Positions 9,994-20,289 of a stretch of DNA of 64,000 bases are shown here, one piece after another. Position numbers and translations under genes: made by a program. The first letter of the stretch is position 1; the number at the start of each line of letters is the position of its first letter. A model generated the notes under the pieces. The model ran no database searches. It saw only the letters and a list, made by a program, of their open reading frames with translations, and was not told the origin of the DNA. The DNA is from Trichosporon coremiiforme (taxonomy: Eukaryota; Basidiomycota; Tremellomycetes; Trichosporonales; Trichosporonaceae): the NCBI GenBank assembly GCA_039545355.1, contig BCJJ01000037.1, forward strand, positions 1-64,000, given 5' to 3'.

Positions 9994-12900
9994 ATGTCCC
10001 TCGAAGACGAACCACGGCGCGGCACTCGCGAACGCAAGGCGCCCCAGCGCTTCGCACCCCCTTTAAACGGTACGTGCAGCCCCTCGCAGGCGCGCGACGC
10101 GTCGCGTGCTCCGGCCCCTCCTTCCCTCGCCACTCTTTGCGCGTAATGCTGACGCCCATCAGGAAAGGAAGGATCTGACGTGAGCTATTACTGTGTGAGG
10201 TGCAGCTGACCCCAGTCTGAGAGCGAGAGCGAGCGGCCTCGGAAACAGCGCAAGCCACGCGCACCGAAGGCGCCGAAGAAGAAGAAGACGGTCGAGGAAG
10301 ACCTCCCCCGGCACGTCCAGCCTGCCGAGGGGTTCAAGACCGACTCTGGTCTTTTCAGTGAGCTAGGGTAGCTGTTGCTAGCTGACAGCAGACGCGGTCA
10401 TCACGCCTGACACGGCGCTGCAGCCCCTCGTCGAGGACTGGGTCCACAACTACCAGGGCACGGCTGGCGACGAGGACAAGGAACGCGCGGCCGTCCATGA
10501 GCTGATCCTCTTCATCGTGCGGGCATGTGGACTCAGCGCCGACGTGGATGAGAATGAGGCTATGGACCAGGACGGCGTGGTTGACGCGATTGAGCGAATC
10601 CAGGACGAGAGCGTGAAGGTGAGCTAACAAGTCGCAGCTATGAGCTAACGTCAGACGAACACGGCCGTTTACCCTCTCATCTCAAAAGACAAGAGGTTAC
10701 GCGGGTTCAAGGCGAACCTGTCCACTGTTGTCGCCCACCTCATCGCCACCCTCTACCTCACTCCCCATCTTTACGAGGATGCCGACAGCACGAAGCACAG
10801 CGTGCCGCTGATGCCGCTGCTGCTCTCGTGGCTTCACTCCATGACATCCTCCCCGCTCCGCCCCATCCGACACACTGCGACGTTCATCGCCCTCAAAATC
10901 AACTCTGCTCTTTGCGAGGCTGCCGCGTCGGTCTCTAAGGAGCTCAGCATCAAGCAGCGACAGCGGGAAGCTGAAGCGAAGAAGGCTGGATCCAACGCTG
11001 CGGCCAAGAAGCGTCTCGAGGACGCGGAGCAAAAGGTCAAGGAGACGCATGAGCGCAAGACGAAGCTCGAGGAGTACATGCAGGAAATATTCAATGTGTA
11101 AGCTAACGACTGCCCTTGTCTGAGCTGACGGCAGCATGTTCGTGCACCGTGTGCGTGACGCCGATCCGGCGATCCGTACCGACTGCCTCCGCGAGCTCGG
11201 CGTTTGGGTCAAGAAGTTCCCAGAGAAGTACGTCTCGTCGGGATACCTCAACTACTTTGTCCGTGGCACCAACGACCCGGACGGCCGCGCCCGTCTTGAG
11301 ACCGTCAAGGCGCTGCAGGGCCTGTACTCCAACTCGAACTCGGCGAGCAGCGCTGGATCGTTCACGACGCGTCTTGCGCCCCGTCTCGTGCAGATGGCGA
11401 TGCTGGATGTCGAGACGCCGGTTCGCACCAATGCGATCTCGGTCATCACCCTGATCGACAAGGCGGGCGCGCTCGAGGACGACGAGGACAACCAGCGAGG
11501 CAAGGTCGCCCGTCTCATCTTTGACCAGGAGGCGCGCATCCGTAACGCGGCGGCTGGATTCGTTGAGGGGCTTTGGGAGGAGAAGAAAGAGGAGCTGCAG
11601 AAGGAGTGGGAGGCGCTGCGGCCAGCGAAGAAGAAGCGCGCGGGCAACCTGAAGGGCGTCGACATGGAGCGCCGGCTCGAGTGGAAGGCGCTCGCCAGCT
11701 TGCTCGTTGAGACGTCGCAGGCTCTTGACGAGCCGGACGAGGAGGCGGGCTCGTCCAAGCAGGCCGCTACTCTCATCCCCGGCTCTAGCTTCAACTCGAC
11801 AACCCGTGCTGCGGCCGCGACTGAGGCGCTGTCCAACCACATGGAGCTGCTCGACGACTGGAACGCCCTCGTCAACTACCTCCTTCTGGACCACTCGACC
11901 GCGGACCAGGACATGTGGCTGCTGACGGAGAAGGAGGAGGACTTCCTCCTCGAGATGTTGATCGCGTGCATCAAGGAGGAGGAGGATGACGAGGACGAGC
12001 AGAAGACCAAGGCGCTGCTGCAGGTGCTCCCCAAGCTGTTCACCAAGCACCAGGCTGACGTCAACCGCATCGTTGGCGTCCTCGCAATTCCGGAACACAT
12101 GAACCTCGCCGTGTATCTCGAGGCGCAGAAGACGGCCGCGTACCAGACGCTGTGGGATGATGTCACCAAGCAGTTCCTGCAGCACACCGACCCGGCCGTC
12201 CTGACGGCTGCCATGCAGGCAATCAACACGCTGAACGCGAATGAGTCCATGGCGACCATCAACGCTCAGAAGCTCGGCGAGCTCGAGGAGGCTCTGTTCA
12301 CGTCACTCCGCGATGTCGTCAACGGCGAGGACGTGCCGTCCATGTCGATCGACGAGGACCAGGTCACCGCCATCGAGGCGATCCTGCTCCGCATCAGCCT
12401 GCTCGCGCGCAGCCGCGATATCTCGACCGCGATGGAGGACGAGGAGGGCGGCCAAAGCGCGGGCTGGACGATCGTGTCTGCCTTCGCTGGCCGCGGCAGC
12501 CTGGGTTACAAAGAGGAGGCGAAGCTTGTGGAGCAGGCTCTGCAGATCGTGTTCCTCCACCTGACATGGCTCTTCAAGAGGTTCACCGAGTCCGACCTGG
12601 ATGACCAGGACAAGGTCCGCCTCCTCCGGACGCGCCGTAACGAAGCGGTCGAACTGTTTGAGAGCTTTGCCGTCGCTGCGCGTGCGAACCCGGCCGACGC
12701 TGTGCGGAGACAAGCGTTCATCGCGCTGATCAACCTCTTCGTTGTGTTCCAGAAGCGCAACGAGGCGTTTGCCCCCGCCGCCAAAGTCTGCGCCCTCGAG
12801 ATGGCGCTCGACAAGCAGAGCCGGCTCGGTGGCGCGTTCCAGGCCGCCGTGGAGCGGTACGCGACCGACATCCAGGATGACGACAGCGACGATGGCGACG

Positions 12901-13965
12901 AGCCGTCGCTCGAGGAGGCGCAGCGCGAGTTCCAGTTCCTGCAGCTTGTCTCTGCTTTCGTCGCCGCTGTGCGTTGTGGTGTTCTCGATGTCGAGCAGGC
13001 CAAGGAGCCGCTCATGCACTACGGACGGTTCGGATCGACGTACGACACGGTCGTCAAGAAGCTCGTCGATGTGCTCCGTGACGAGGGCATCTACAACAAT
13101 GAGGCTACGACCGTGCAGCACGTCATCAGCGAGGCCCTTCAGAACGTAAGTTTCACCCCCTCTGACGGAGAACTGACTTCAGTCCTTCACCATCTTCCTC
13201 GAGGACGATGAGGACGACCCGGACGCGACCAATGCGCTTGCTCGAACGGCGGCGCAATCGTTTGTCGTGCACGGTACGCACTTCACGATCCTGCGGCAGA
13301 TTCGTTCCGACGAGGTGTCCGACCTGCACTTTGCCAACATTGACTGGATTTTCAAAAAGTTTGCCGCGCTGGTGAAACAACAGTCTCAGGCTAAGGACCA
13401 GGACGGCAAGCGACGCGCCGCAGCCAAGCGCCATCAACTGATGTCATACTTTAAGCCGCTGTCGCACCTCGTGGGACCTATCAGTGGAAGCGATGCGCTG
13501 AAGATCCGTGCGCATCTTGAGGAGGCTGTAGAGAAGTGCGGCGCGCCCGATGCCGCCCGAGGCACGGCTGCGTACCGCAACTACGAGAAGCGCCTCGTCG
13601 GTGCTGCCAGCAAGGACACGGCGCTCAAGATCCGCAAGGAGGCCCGCAAGAGCGCTGCTGTCATTGAGGACAGCGATGAGGACGACGACATCACGCCGAC
13701 AGCGACCCCTGCTCCGCCAGCTGCCTCGACGCCGGCGCCGATATCGAACGGTGTCGAGTCGAACGGGGACGCGATGGACGAGGATGACGTCGCCACGCCG
13801 ACAAAGGCGAACGGCAAGCGGGCGCACCCTGACTCGGAGTCGTTACCCGACATTGACCTGGACATGAGTGCGCAGATCGACATCGAGTTTGACGCCATGC
13901 CGGAAGAGGAGGGCGAGGGAGGCGAGGGCGAGGGCGAGCCTAATGCGAAGCGCAGGAAGGTTTAG
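9994..13965 (+). CDS. SCC3: cohesin subunit SCC3 / STAG family
   Basis: Seven exons: 9994-10069, 10163-10179, 10216-10357, 10389-10618, 10655-11097, 11135-13145 and 13183-13965, about 1233 residues. Scc3 is the HEAT-repeat subunit that binds the Scc1 kleisin and DNA in the nuclear cohesin ring. The N-terminus has basic nuclear-signal-like stretches (PRKQRKPRAPKAPKKKK). The STAG region follows (LRGFKANLSTVVAHLIATLY) and then the stromalin conserved domain: VMFVHRVRDADPAIRTDCLR and PEKYVSSGYLNYFVRGTND. The C-terminus is acidic with a final KRRKV. Exon 2 is only 17 nt but is needed to keep phase between exons 1 and 3. Five introns are 31-37 nt and carry CTRAC close to the acceptor. Length matches fungal Scc3/Psc3. 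Confidence 0.93.
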
Positions 13966-16124
13966 AAGGCCTGACGGTATTTTACATGGGCTTGTAATTC
14001 TGTACTTTGATTGACGACTGCTGATGTATAACGTGACCTGGCTCTGCGGAGTGAATCGGTTCCCAAACAGTCAGCCATCGTTGGAGGCGCCTGAGATGCC
14101 CTGTGCAGGAGCATGTCAGGTCCGCGATGAGATCCAATAAACAGTGAGAGGGGTGACAGGAGTGACAATGAATGCCTTGTGGTGAGCAGGATTATGGACC
14201 AGGTGATGCTTGAAGATGAATGGTTGGCTTGTCATGCTTGTCACGCCGGCCGATTCGACATGGCAAGATGAGGAGAGGGAGACATTGCGTTCGGATGGGT
14301 GGGATGGGTGTGTGGCAGGTATTGCCCTCATGCTGCGGCCAAGGTTCAAGGGGATTGCGTAAACAAAGCCGTAGACTTCCCGAGTTGGGACAAGAGAGTA
14401 GAGGGAAGGAGATGTGCATGGACCGTCTTGTGATGCGCTGGCACACTCGTGTGCATGCACACGCATAGATAAGATTGAGACAGAGACTAACTGACGAGCA
14501 AACTCTGTTGATGCCCACGAGCGGCCGGGAGGCAGTGCCGGCGGTCATGGGCGGGTCGGGTATGGTCATACGCTTCCACGGGTGGTTTGAAAAAGAATGG
14601 CGCCCGATTAGCGATGCACGGCTGGCTCAGCGATGGTTAGAGAAGGTTAGCATGTGGGTAGCGCCAAGCTCATGCGATGGGTTCAGACGTCAGGATGCAG
14701 GACATGCAGGACGTGTCAGATCTCGAGTCCAATGATGTAGCTACGGCGACATGTCACGACGAAACACATCTTCCTGCGGGTAAGGTAGTGGTCCGGCTCC
14801 ACGGTCCCAGAAGTCCTGGCTTAGCCTGGCTCTTTGACCCTGGGATGTCTGGGGAGAGAGGGCTGTGTGGGTACCATGCATTCAAAGATCGCAGACGCAT
14901 GCATCATGCATCGAAGCAGAATGCAGGACGTCCGGCGGTTCAGGAGCATGAATGCAGGGCCAAGGTATTCTGGCACCTTGACTCCGCTGTCTCGACCCCA
15001 ATTCAACCCTGCACTAACTATGCACAACGGTGTGGTGCGTCGGTGCATGCCGGTGGATCGGTGGGTGCGTTCATCATCGACGGCGACCTTCTCGGCATGC
15101 CTGTCATCCCATCCATCATCATTTTCATCCATCCACAGCTGTCATCCGCCCCTCTGTCACTCCTTGTCACTCGCTCACGTGCATCTGTATCCCAAAGCTG
15201 CGCTGGACGCTGCACATCGCCGTCGTTGTCATCGTGTACACATTTCCCGACGACACCTACGCCCCCTTGCGCCTTCCCTTTCGCTCATTTCCGACCGACA
15301 GTTGTCAACAAACACGGCCACCCAACCCTCGATAAACATTTCATATCCCCCTATTCATTCCAATCAAACCACACCCTCCCTCCACCCCCCGGCCCGGGCT
15401 TGTTTAAACCGGACCTCTGCCTACTCTCGACGTCTTGCAACGCCTCACTCTTCGACCTTTCGGACGACACAACACACAAACGAACGAACGAACGACAGCT
15501 CAGCGTGCTTCGAATTCGCAGAGCTAGGCATCACTGTACGATTCGACGCTCGACGCCACACCGCCCGTGCACAAGGCACTCATTCTGATTACGGGTCCGG
15601 CCCAGGAGCAACAACACAGGACAACCAGGACACAACGAGAGACACCCAGGACTCTGTCGTAGGAGGAAGCACCTGCGCAGCGCACATCCCACGGACCTCG
15701 GCATTGTCAGTGTCCGACCTGTGCCGGTTCTGAAATTACGCTGGTGTTCGGTGGCGTCCCCGTCCCCGGCCATCGACCACCGTCCTTAGCTCGATTCCGG
15801 CTGCTCCGCCCGGTTCACCGGATCGCTCCTGAGCCTGCCTGAGCCTGAGCTCGTGCGATCCTTTCCCTACCCTTGTCCATCCTGGCCGTCCTAGGCCATC
15901 CCTCGGGCCGTACTCGTACTCTCGAGCTCGCGCGCGCGTTTGACTTCCCGAGAAACATAGCGTCGCCGCTCCAGTCCAACTGAAATCTAGTCCTTGCAGC
16001 CTTGCAGCCTCTAGCGCATAGACCCCACTCCTACTACTTCGCGCTAGCCCGTTCGCCCCACGCTCACGCTCGTGCTCTTGCCGGCGAGCCCCTTCGTCTG
16101 CTCAGATCCTAGAGGCTCTGCGCA
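13966..16124. other. 2.1 kb intergenic region with no recognised gene
   Basis: This long gap lies between the SCC3 stop and the next gene on the same strand. Its right half (about 15,100-16,120) is C/T-rich with CGAACGAACGAACGA-like repeats near 15,480 and may be an unusually long promoter and 5' UTR. A 303-codon frame at 14,677-15,588 has erratic composition and overlaps another long frame; I do not call it a gene. No RNA gene is recognised. Confidence 0.55.
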
Positions 16125-18893
16125 ATGGCGGTGCTCGACGCACAACAGGTCAAACGACCTCCAATATCTCTCTCTTTTATCGAACCTCAGCGACACAAGA
16201 TCCATCACCCCATACGCAACGGACCGTCCAAGCGGTCCACCATCTGTTCCCCCGCAGACACCTCCAACATCCCGATAGACATAATCTCATACGAACGACG
16301 GCCACCGATAGCCTCGTCGTCTCGCGCTCGCGACTCGCGAGACCTGCAGCATCCCCGCCCCGACCAGAACCGTGTCTGGGTCTTCCCCACGTCCAGCACT
16401 GCCAGTGTCGTGAGCAGTAATGTCACGTCGTCGCCGGCGAGCCCCATGCCCCTCTCGCCCATGACGCTGAGCCCGACGACGCTGCCGTTCAGCGCTCTCG
16501 GCGCCGGTGCGTTCCGTCCGCGGCGGCCAACGATCACCCGGCGGGCATCCAACAAATCCGACCCCGAATTCCCGGACATTGACACGTTCGACCTCGACGA
16601 GCCAGCGGGGCACTCGTCGCTCCGCGACCTGATGCTGAGTCCGGGCAAGGTTATGGACGCGCAGCTGTACCAGGTGCTGAACAGTTCGTGGAGCGAGGCC
16701 GAGCTCGAGTTTGCGCTCTGCATCGCCGTCGCGCGATGGGAGGCGTTCGTGCCGCGGGCGCCTAGTGGCACGGGCTACTCGCGCCCGGTGTGGCCGATCG
16801 ACGCGCTGGTGCCCCGGCACTATGCTCGCCACGCCAACAAGTGGGATGAGTTTAGTCCGTATGACCCTGCCTCGTTCCGCGTACCGGTGCGCGACACTCG
16901 GGCACTGCTGCGCGAGGTACTGCGCCGCGCAAGTGGTCTCGACCCCGCGAACGCCGTCGGCGTCCCCCGCCGTACGGCATCGAGCGCAACGGTGCCCCGC
17001 GCAAAGCACTACCAGCGATCGTCCATGTTCAGCCACCGCAGCAGCTTGACGGTCGCCTCGCGTTCGCCGTCCCCGGACGCCGTTGCGCCCAACCCGGCCA
17101 AGTTCTTAACCGAACACCTCAAGCTCTTCCCCGATCTGCACGAGGCGGCAACCGACGGCTCCAACTCCCAGAATGAGCAGTACCGCGAGACACTCCTGCG
17201 CGGCCAGAAGGACCACATCCGCTCCGCCACAAGCAAGCGGAAGGAGGAATACCTCGCGATGCTGGAGCGGACACGCCAGCAGCGCGCCGTCGCCACCGCC
17301 CAGGCCAAGCGACGTAGCATGTTCAGCCCGCCGCCCGTGACCGAGGTCGACGAGCGTGGTCTCCGCCGGCTCAGTCTCATGAGCTCGCAGCCGAGCGAGC
17401 GCATGAGTATCAGCAGCTACGTACCCCCGCCAGCACATCGGTACAGCCTCGTGTCGACGCACACGTCCTTCTCCCTGAACGAGGGGCAGAGCACGCCCGA
17501 GACGTCGTTCACGACGCCGTCGTCGCCGGAGAAGCACGAGTTGGTCGACACACCAAAATCGGCACAGGAGTACCACGACGCGACTATGGGCCGCCTCGAG
17601 GGGCGCACGAGCGTGTCGGAGAAGCAGCAGGAGGACGACGACGTCGACCTCGTCCTCCGCCTCGCCGAGATGGGACGCAAGGGCATGGCGGGCAGCCTCC
17701 CGCCCGGTGTCGTCGAGAGCGCGCGCGCCAAGCGCCAGGCTTCTCTCGGCCGCGACACATCTGTCCTCGGTAGCCCGATGACGCCGACAAGCACGACACC
17801 AAAGATGCGCCGCTCGTACCGCGAGTCGATCACGAGTGCCTCGTCCCGCGGCAGTCGGTACCCGAAGAGTCCGCGCAGCCCGCTGACGCACTCGCACTCG
17901 CCCTCCGTGCCAAACGGCATCGGCATCAAGCAGGTGCGGCTGAACGTGCCCGAATCGGTCTTGGGCGATCTGGACGGGGAAGCGCACGACCCGCACGCGC
18001 TCGCAGCCGACAGCCCCGTCGAGAGCGACGCAAACGTGGTCAGTTCGGCCTGGCACGAAGGCCCACTGGACGGTATCGGATCCGGCCTCTCGACGTCTCT
18101 GGGCAACTTCGGGTCGGATTTTGGAGTTGGGGAGGCGTCTGGCCGTCGCCGTCGAAGCGGAGCTCCCGCAGTTCGATGGAGGCGGGCGACGCCGAGTGGC
18201 TCGTACGCCTGCGGCGCGAGAAGCAGCGGCAGTCCGCCGCTTCGAGCCGCAGCCGCGATAGCCGCGCCAGCGCATTCAGCACACTCAGTATTCCCGAGTC
18301 GCTCGAGCTCGAGGGCGACTTTGAGTATGGGAACAAGTATCGCGAGTCTCACATTGAGTCTTCCAACAAGATGTGGAACACGGTCGGGAACTGGCTCTGC
18401 CCCTTGCCCGACGATGCTGGATGAGCATGTGTGCGCTGCCGGTCGTCTCCCCGGACTACCGATCTTGGGCTGGCCGCCCAGAGACACGACAGAAGATCCA
18501 GACGGCCCTCTCATGGACATTAGCCTGGATCTGGAGGATCCACGCAACAGCGAGGCGGGCTACTCCTCAGAAGAGGAGTGCGGCCCGCTAATGGATGTCA
18601 GCCTCGATCTCGACGATCTCGACGATCTCGACGATCTCGAGGAGGAGATCCTAGACGCGTTCGACGTGTTCGACCCAGAGCACTACCCGCAATACCTCTG
18701 GGACCACGGAGCGGACACAGAGTCTGAGCCCGAACTGCAGACGCCGACGTTTACGCCGCCGTTCCGGCCCCTCTCCACGATCTCTGTGACGAGCGACGTG
18801 GAGCTTGACCCCCAGCATCGCGTGAAACTCCCGCTGGCAGCCGTGGGGGCGAGCTTTGTCCGTCGTCTTGCTGCGAACGGGCTGAGGTGTTAG
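16125..18893 (+). CDS. unrecognised, largely disordered protein with probable paired frameshifts
   Basis: One uninterrupted frame of 922 codons. I do not recognise the family. Residues about 150-280 look ordered, including SSWSEAELEFALCIAVARWE and a Pro/Trp-rich segment; residues 320-400 include a long charged helix (RSATSKRKEEYLAMLERTRQ). Most of the rest is Ser/Pro-rich and reads like a target of kinases. Between about 18,140 and 18,424 the open frame becomes Ala/Ser/Arg junk, while the +2 frame reads as natural protein (MEAGDAEWLVRLRREKQRQS, then SIPESLELEGDFEYGNKYRE) and ends at a TGA at 18,422-18,424. After that the first frame is again natural and acidic, with a 9-nt repeat encoding DDL units. 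Two compensating single-base changes, real or sequencing error, explain this best. Confidence 0.7.
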   Translation: MAVLDAQQVKRPPISLSFIEPQRHKIHHPIRNGPSKRSTICSPADTSNIPIDIISYERRPPIASSSRARDSRDLQHPRPDQNRVWVFPTSSTASVVSSNVTSSPASPMPLSPMTLSPTTLPFSALGAGAFRPRRPTITRRASNKSDPEFPDIDTFDLDEPAGHSSLRDLMLSPGKVMDAQLYQVLNSSWSEAELEFALCIAVARWEAFVPRAPSGTGYSRPVWPIDALVPRHYARHANKWDEFSPYDPASFRVPVRDTRALLREVLRRASGLDPANAVGVPRRTASSATVPRAKHYQRSSMFSHRSSLTVASRSPSPDAVAPNPAKFLTEHLKLFPDLHEAATDGSNSQNEQYRETLLRGQKDHIRSATSKRKEEYLAMLERTRQQRAVATAQAKRRSMFSPPPVTEVDERGLRRLSLMSSQPSERMSISSYVPPPAHRYSLVSTHTSFSLNEGQSTPETSFTTPSSPEKHELVDTPKSAQEYHDATMGRLEGRTSVSEKQQEDDDVDLVLRLAEMGRKGMAGSLPPGVVESARAKRQASLGRDTSVLGSPMTPTSTTPKMRRSYRESITSASSRGSRYPKSPRSPLTHSHSPSVPNGIGIKQVRLNVPESVLGDLDGEAHDPHALAADSPVESDANVVSSAWHEGPLDGIGSGLSTSLGNFGSDFGVGEASGRRRRSGAPAVRWRRATPSGSYACGARSSGSPPLRAAAAIAAPAHSAHSVFPSRSSSRATLSMGTSIASLTLSLPTRCGTRSGTGSAPCPTMLDEHVCAAGRLPGLPILGWPPRDTTEDPDGPLMDISLDLEDPRNSEAGYSSEEECGPLMDVSLDLDDLDDLDDLEEEILDAFDVFDPEHYPQYLWDHGADTESEPELQTPTFTPPFRPLSTISVTSDVELDPQHRVKLPLAAVGASFVRRLAANGLRC

Positions 18894-20289
18894 CGCTCCG
18901 AAGGAGCGCTGTGGCGCCGTACGCCGTACGCCTGCTGATGCCTGCACTATTCTTCGCCTGCGCCGCCGTGAGCGCGCAGTCGAGCATTTCTACTCTCTTG
19001 AGCCTCATGAGGCTCTTGTTGTATACATGTTGTAAACCATGTCATCTTTTGTGCAATCATGCCAAGCGGCGTCGCTGGCGTCGCTGTCTGCTGGATCTCG
19101 AGCGCAGTCCGTGGCAGAAGTACGCAAATGAGTGTCTCGGAGTACGCATCGTGCCTCGGAGCATGAAGTATGACCACGACTGAGAGATCTCCAGCAATTC
19201 TTGGGTATTAGGACTTTGCCAGTGGAGTATGGCCCAATGAGAGGGACGGAATGCTCGGCGTGCGTTGCAGACGAGGGGGGATAGTGCGACGCGGAGCTGG
19301 GAGTACGGCGCGGCATGACGGCGGCATGACGGCGGCATGACGGCGGCATGACGGCGGAGGCAGCAAGGGCCCTCGTTCCCGGCGGGAGTGTGCCAGCGTG
19401 TGGGATTTCGTGCCGTGGTCCTGACAAACGTCTCTGACTGGCGTCTTGATAAAGTACGAGGGTGCTCTTTGCACCGAGCTTGGTCAATGCTCGGGTCGAG
19501 CTGAATGCATGCAAACCGATATGTGTGCAGAGCTTGCAGAGGAAGGAACCCTTGGCCCAGAATTGGGGAGAGCACGACGTACGTTCCAGGACAACTCGAG
19601 GCTAAAGCTTGCAGCCCGATGAAACGTGATGCATTCGCGGCAACAGGCCAGGGCGGATATCCAGGGTGAGTGAAGGGAGGGCACGAGATCGAGAGACTGC
19701 TGGGCAACTTTATTACTGACCAGCCAGACAAAGTTGTCAGTCTGCATCGACGCAGAGGGGTCAACTTTCTCACAACCATCACCTCCCTTTGCACGGACGA
19801 CTACCTCAAAGGATCGAGCCTAGCAAACGACCAGGACTGCTCGTTGGAACGCCAGCAGACGCGACTTTGCGAGTTGCAACATTGAATTCTAGGCAAGCCA
19901 CGCTGCCGACGCCGATCACATATCCCTCGTGCATCCCGCGTCTGGGCCACCCCTACTGCAGGTAACCCTCGACACTAAAAGTTCCACCTCATCCACACAC
20001 ATCCTCAACTACCATCATCACTTCGTCGTCTCTTACCTACTCGCACACTCCTTCCATTCATACCAAGGGACGACAGTGCATCGACCCTCTCTGCAACGAC
20101 GCAGTGCGGGACTCAACCAGCCTCGATCACGACTGCATAGCTGTCCCTTTCTTGGGCGCACCTCGATCGCGACGCGCCTATCACCCCCTAATCTTCAGCC
20201 TTCAACCCCCGACTCTTCCTTCCACCCTTCTCCTCAACGTCCCAGTGACTTAGCGAACAAACGTTCGCTCAGCTCACTACTCGTTCACC
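18894..20289. other. 1.4 kb intergenic region
   Basis: It lies between two + strand genes. It contains the 11-bp tandem repeat at 19,311-19,357. The last 350 bp are C/T/A-rich, as expected of a promoter and 5' UTR. Short frames here have no coding character. Confidence 0.55.
19311..19357. repeat. 11-bp tandem repeat, four copies
   Basis: The unit CGGCATGACGG is repeated four times without mismatch and followed by a partial unit. It lies between two + strand genes. No function is apparent. Confidence 0.9.

Noticed and set aside
14677..15588. 303-codon + strand frame in the gap before the 922-codon gene
   Set aside because: Composition shifts along its length, it overlaps an equally long frame (14,834-15,733) and no family or splice structure supports it.
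18430..18893. Separate small acidic gene after the TGA at 18,424
   Set aside because: It lacks its own start context and is in the same frame as the long upstream frame, so a paired frameshift in one gene is simpler.
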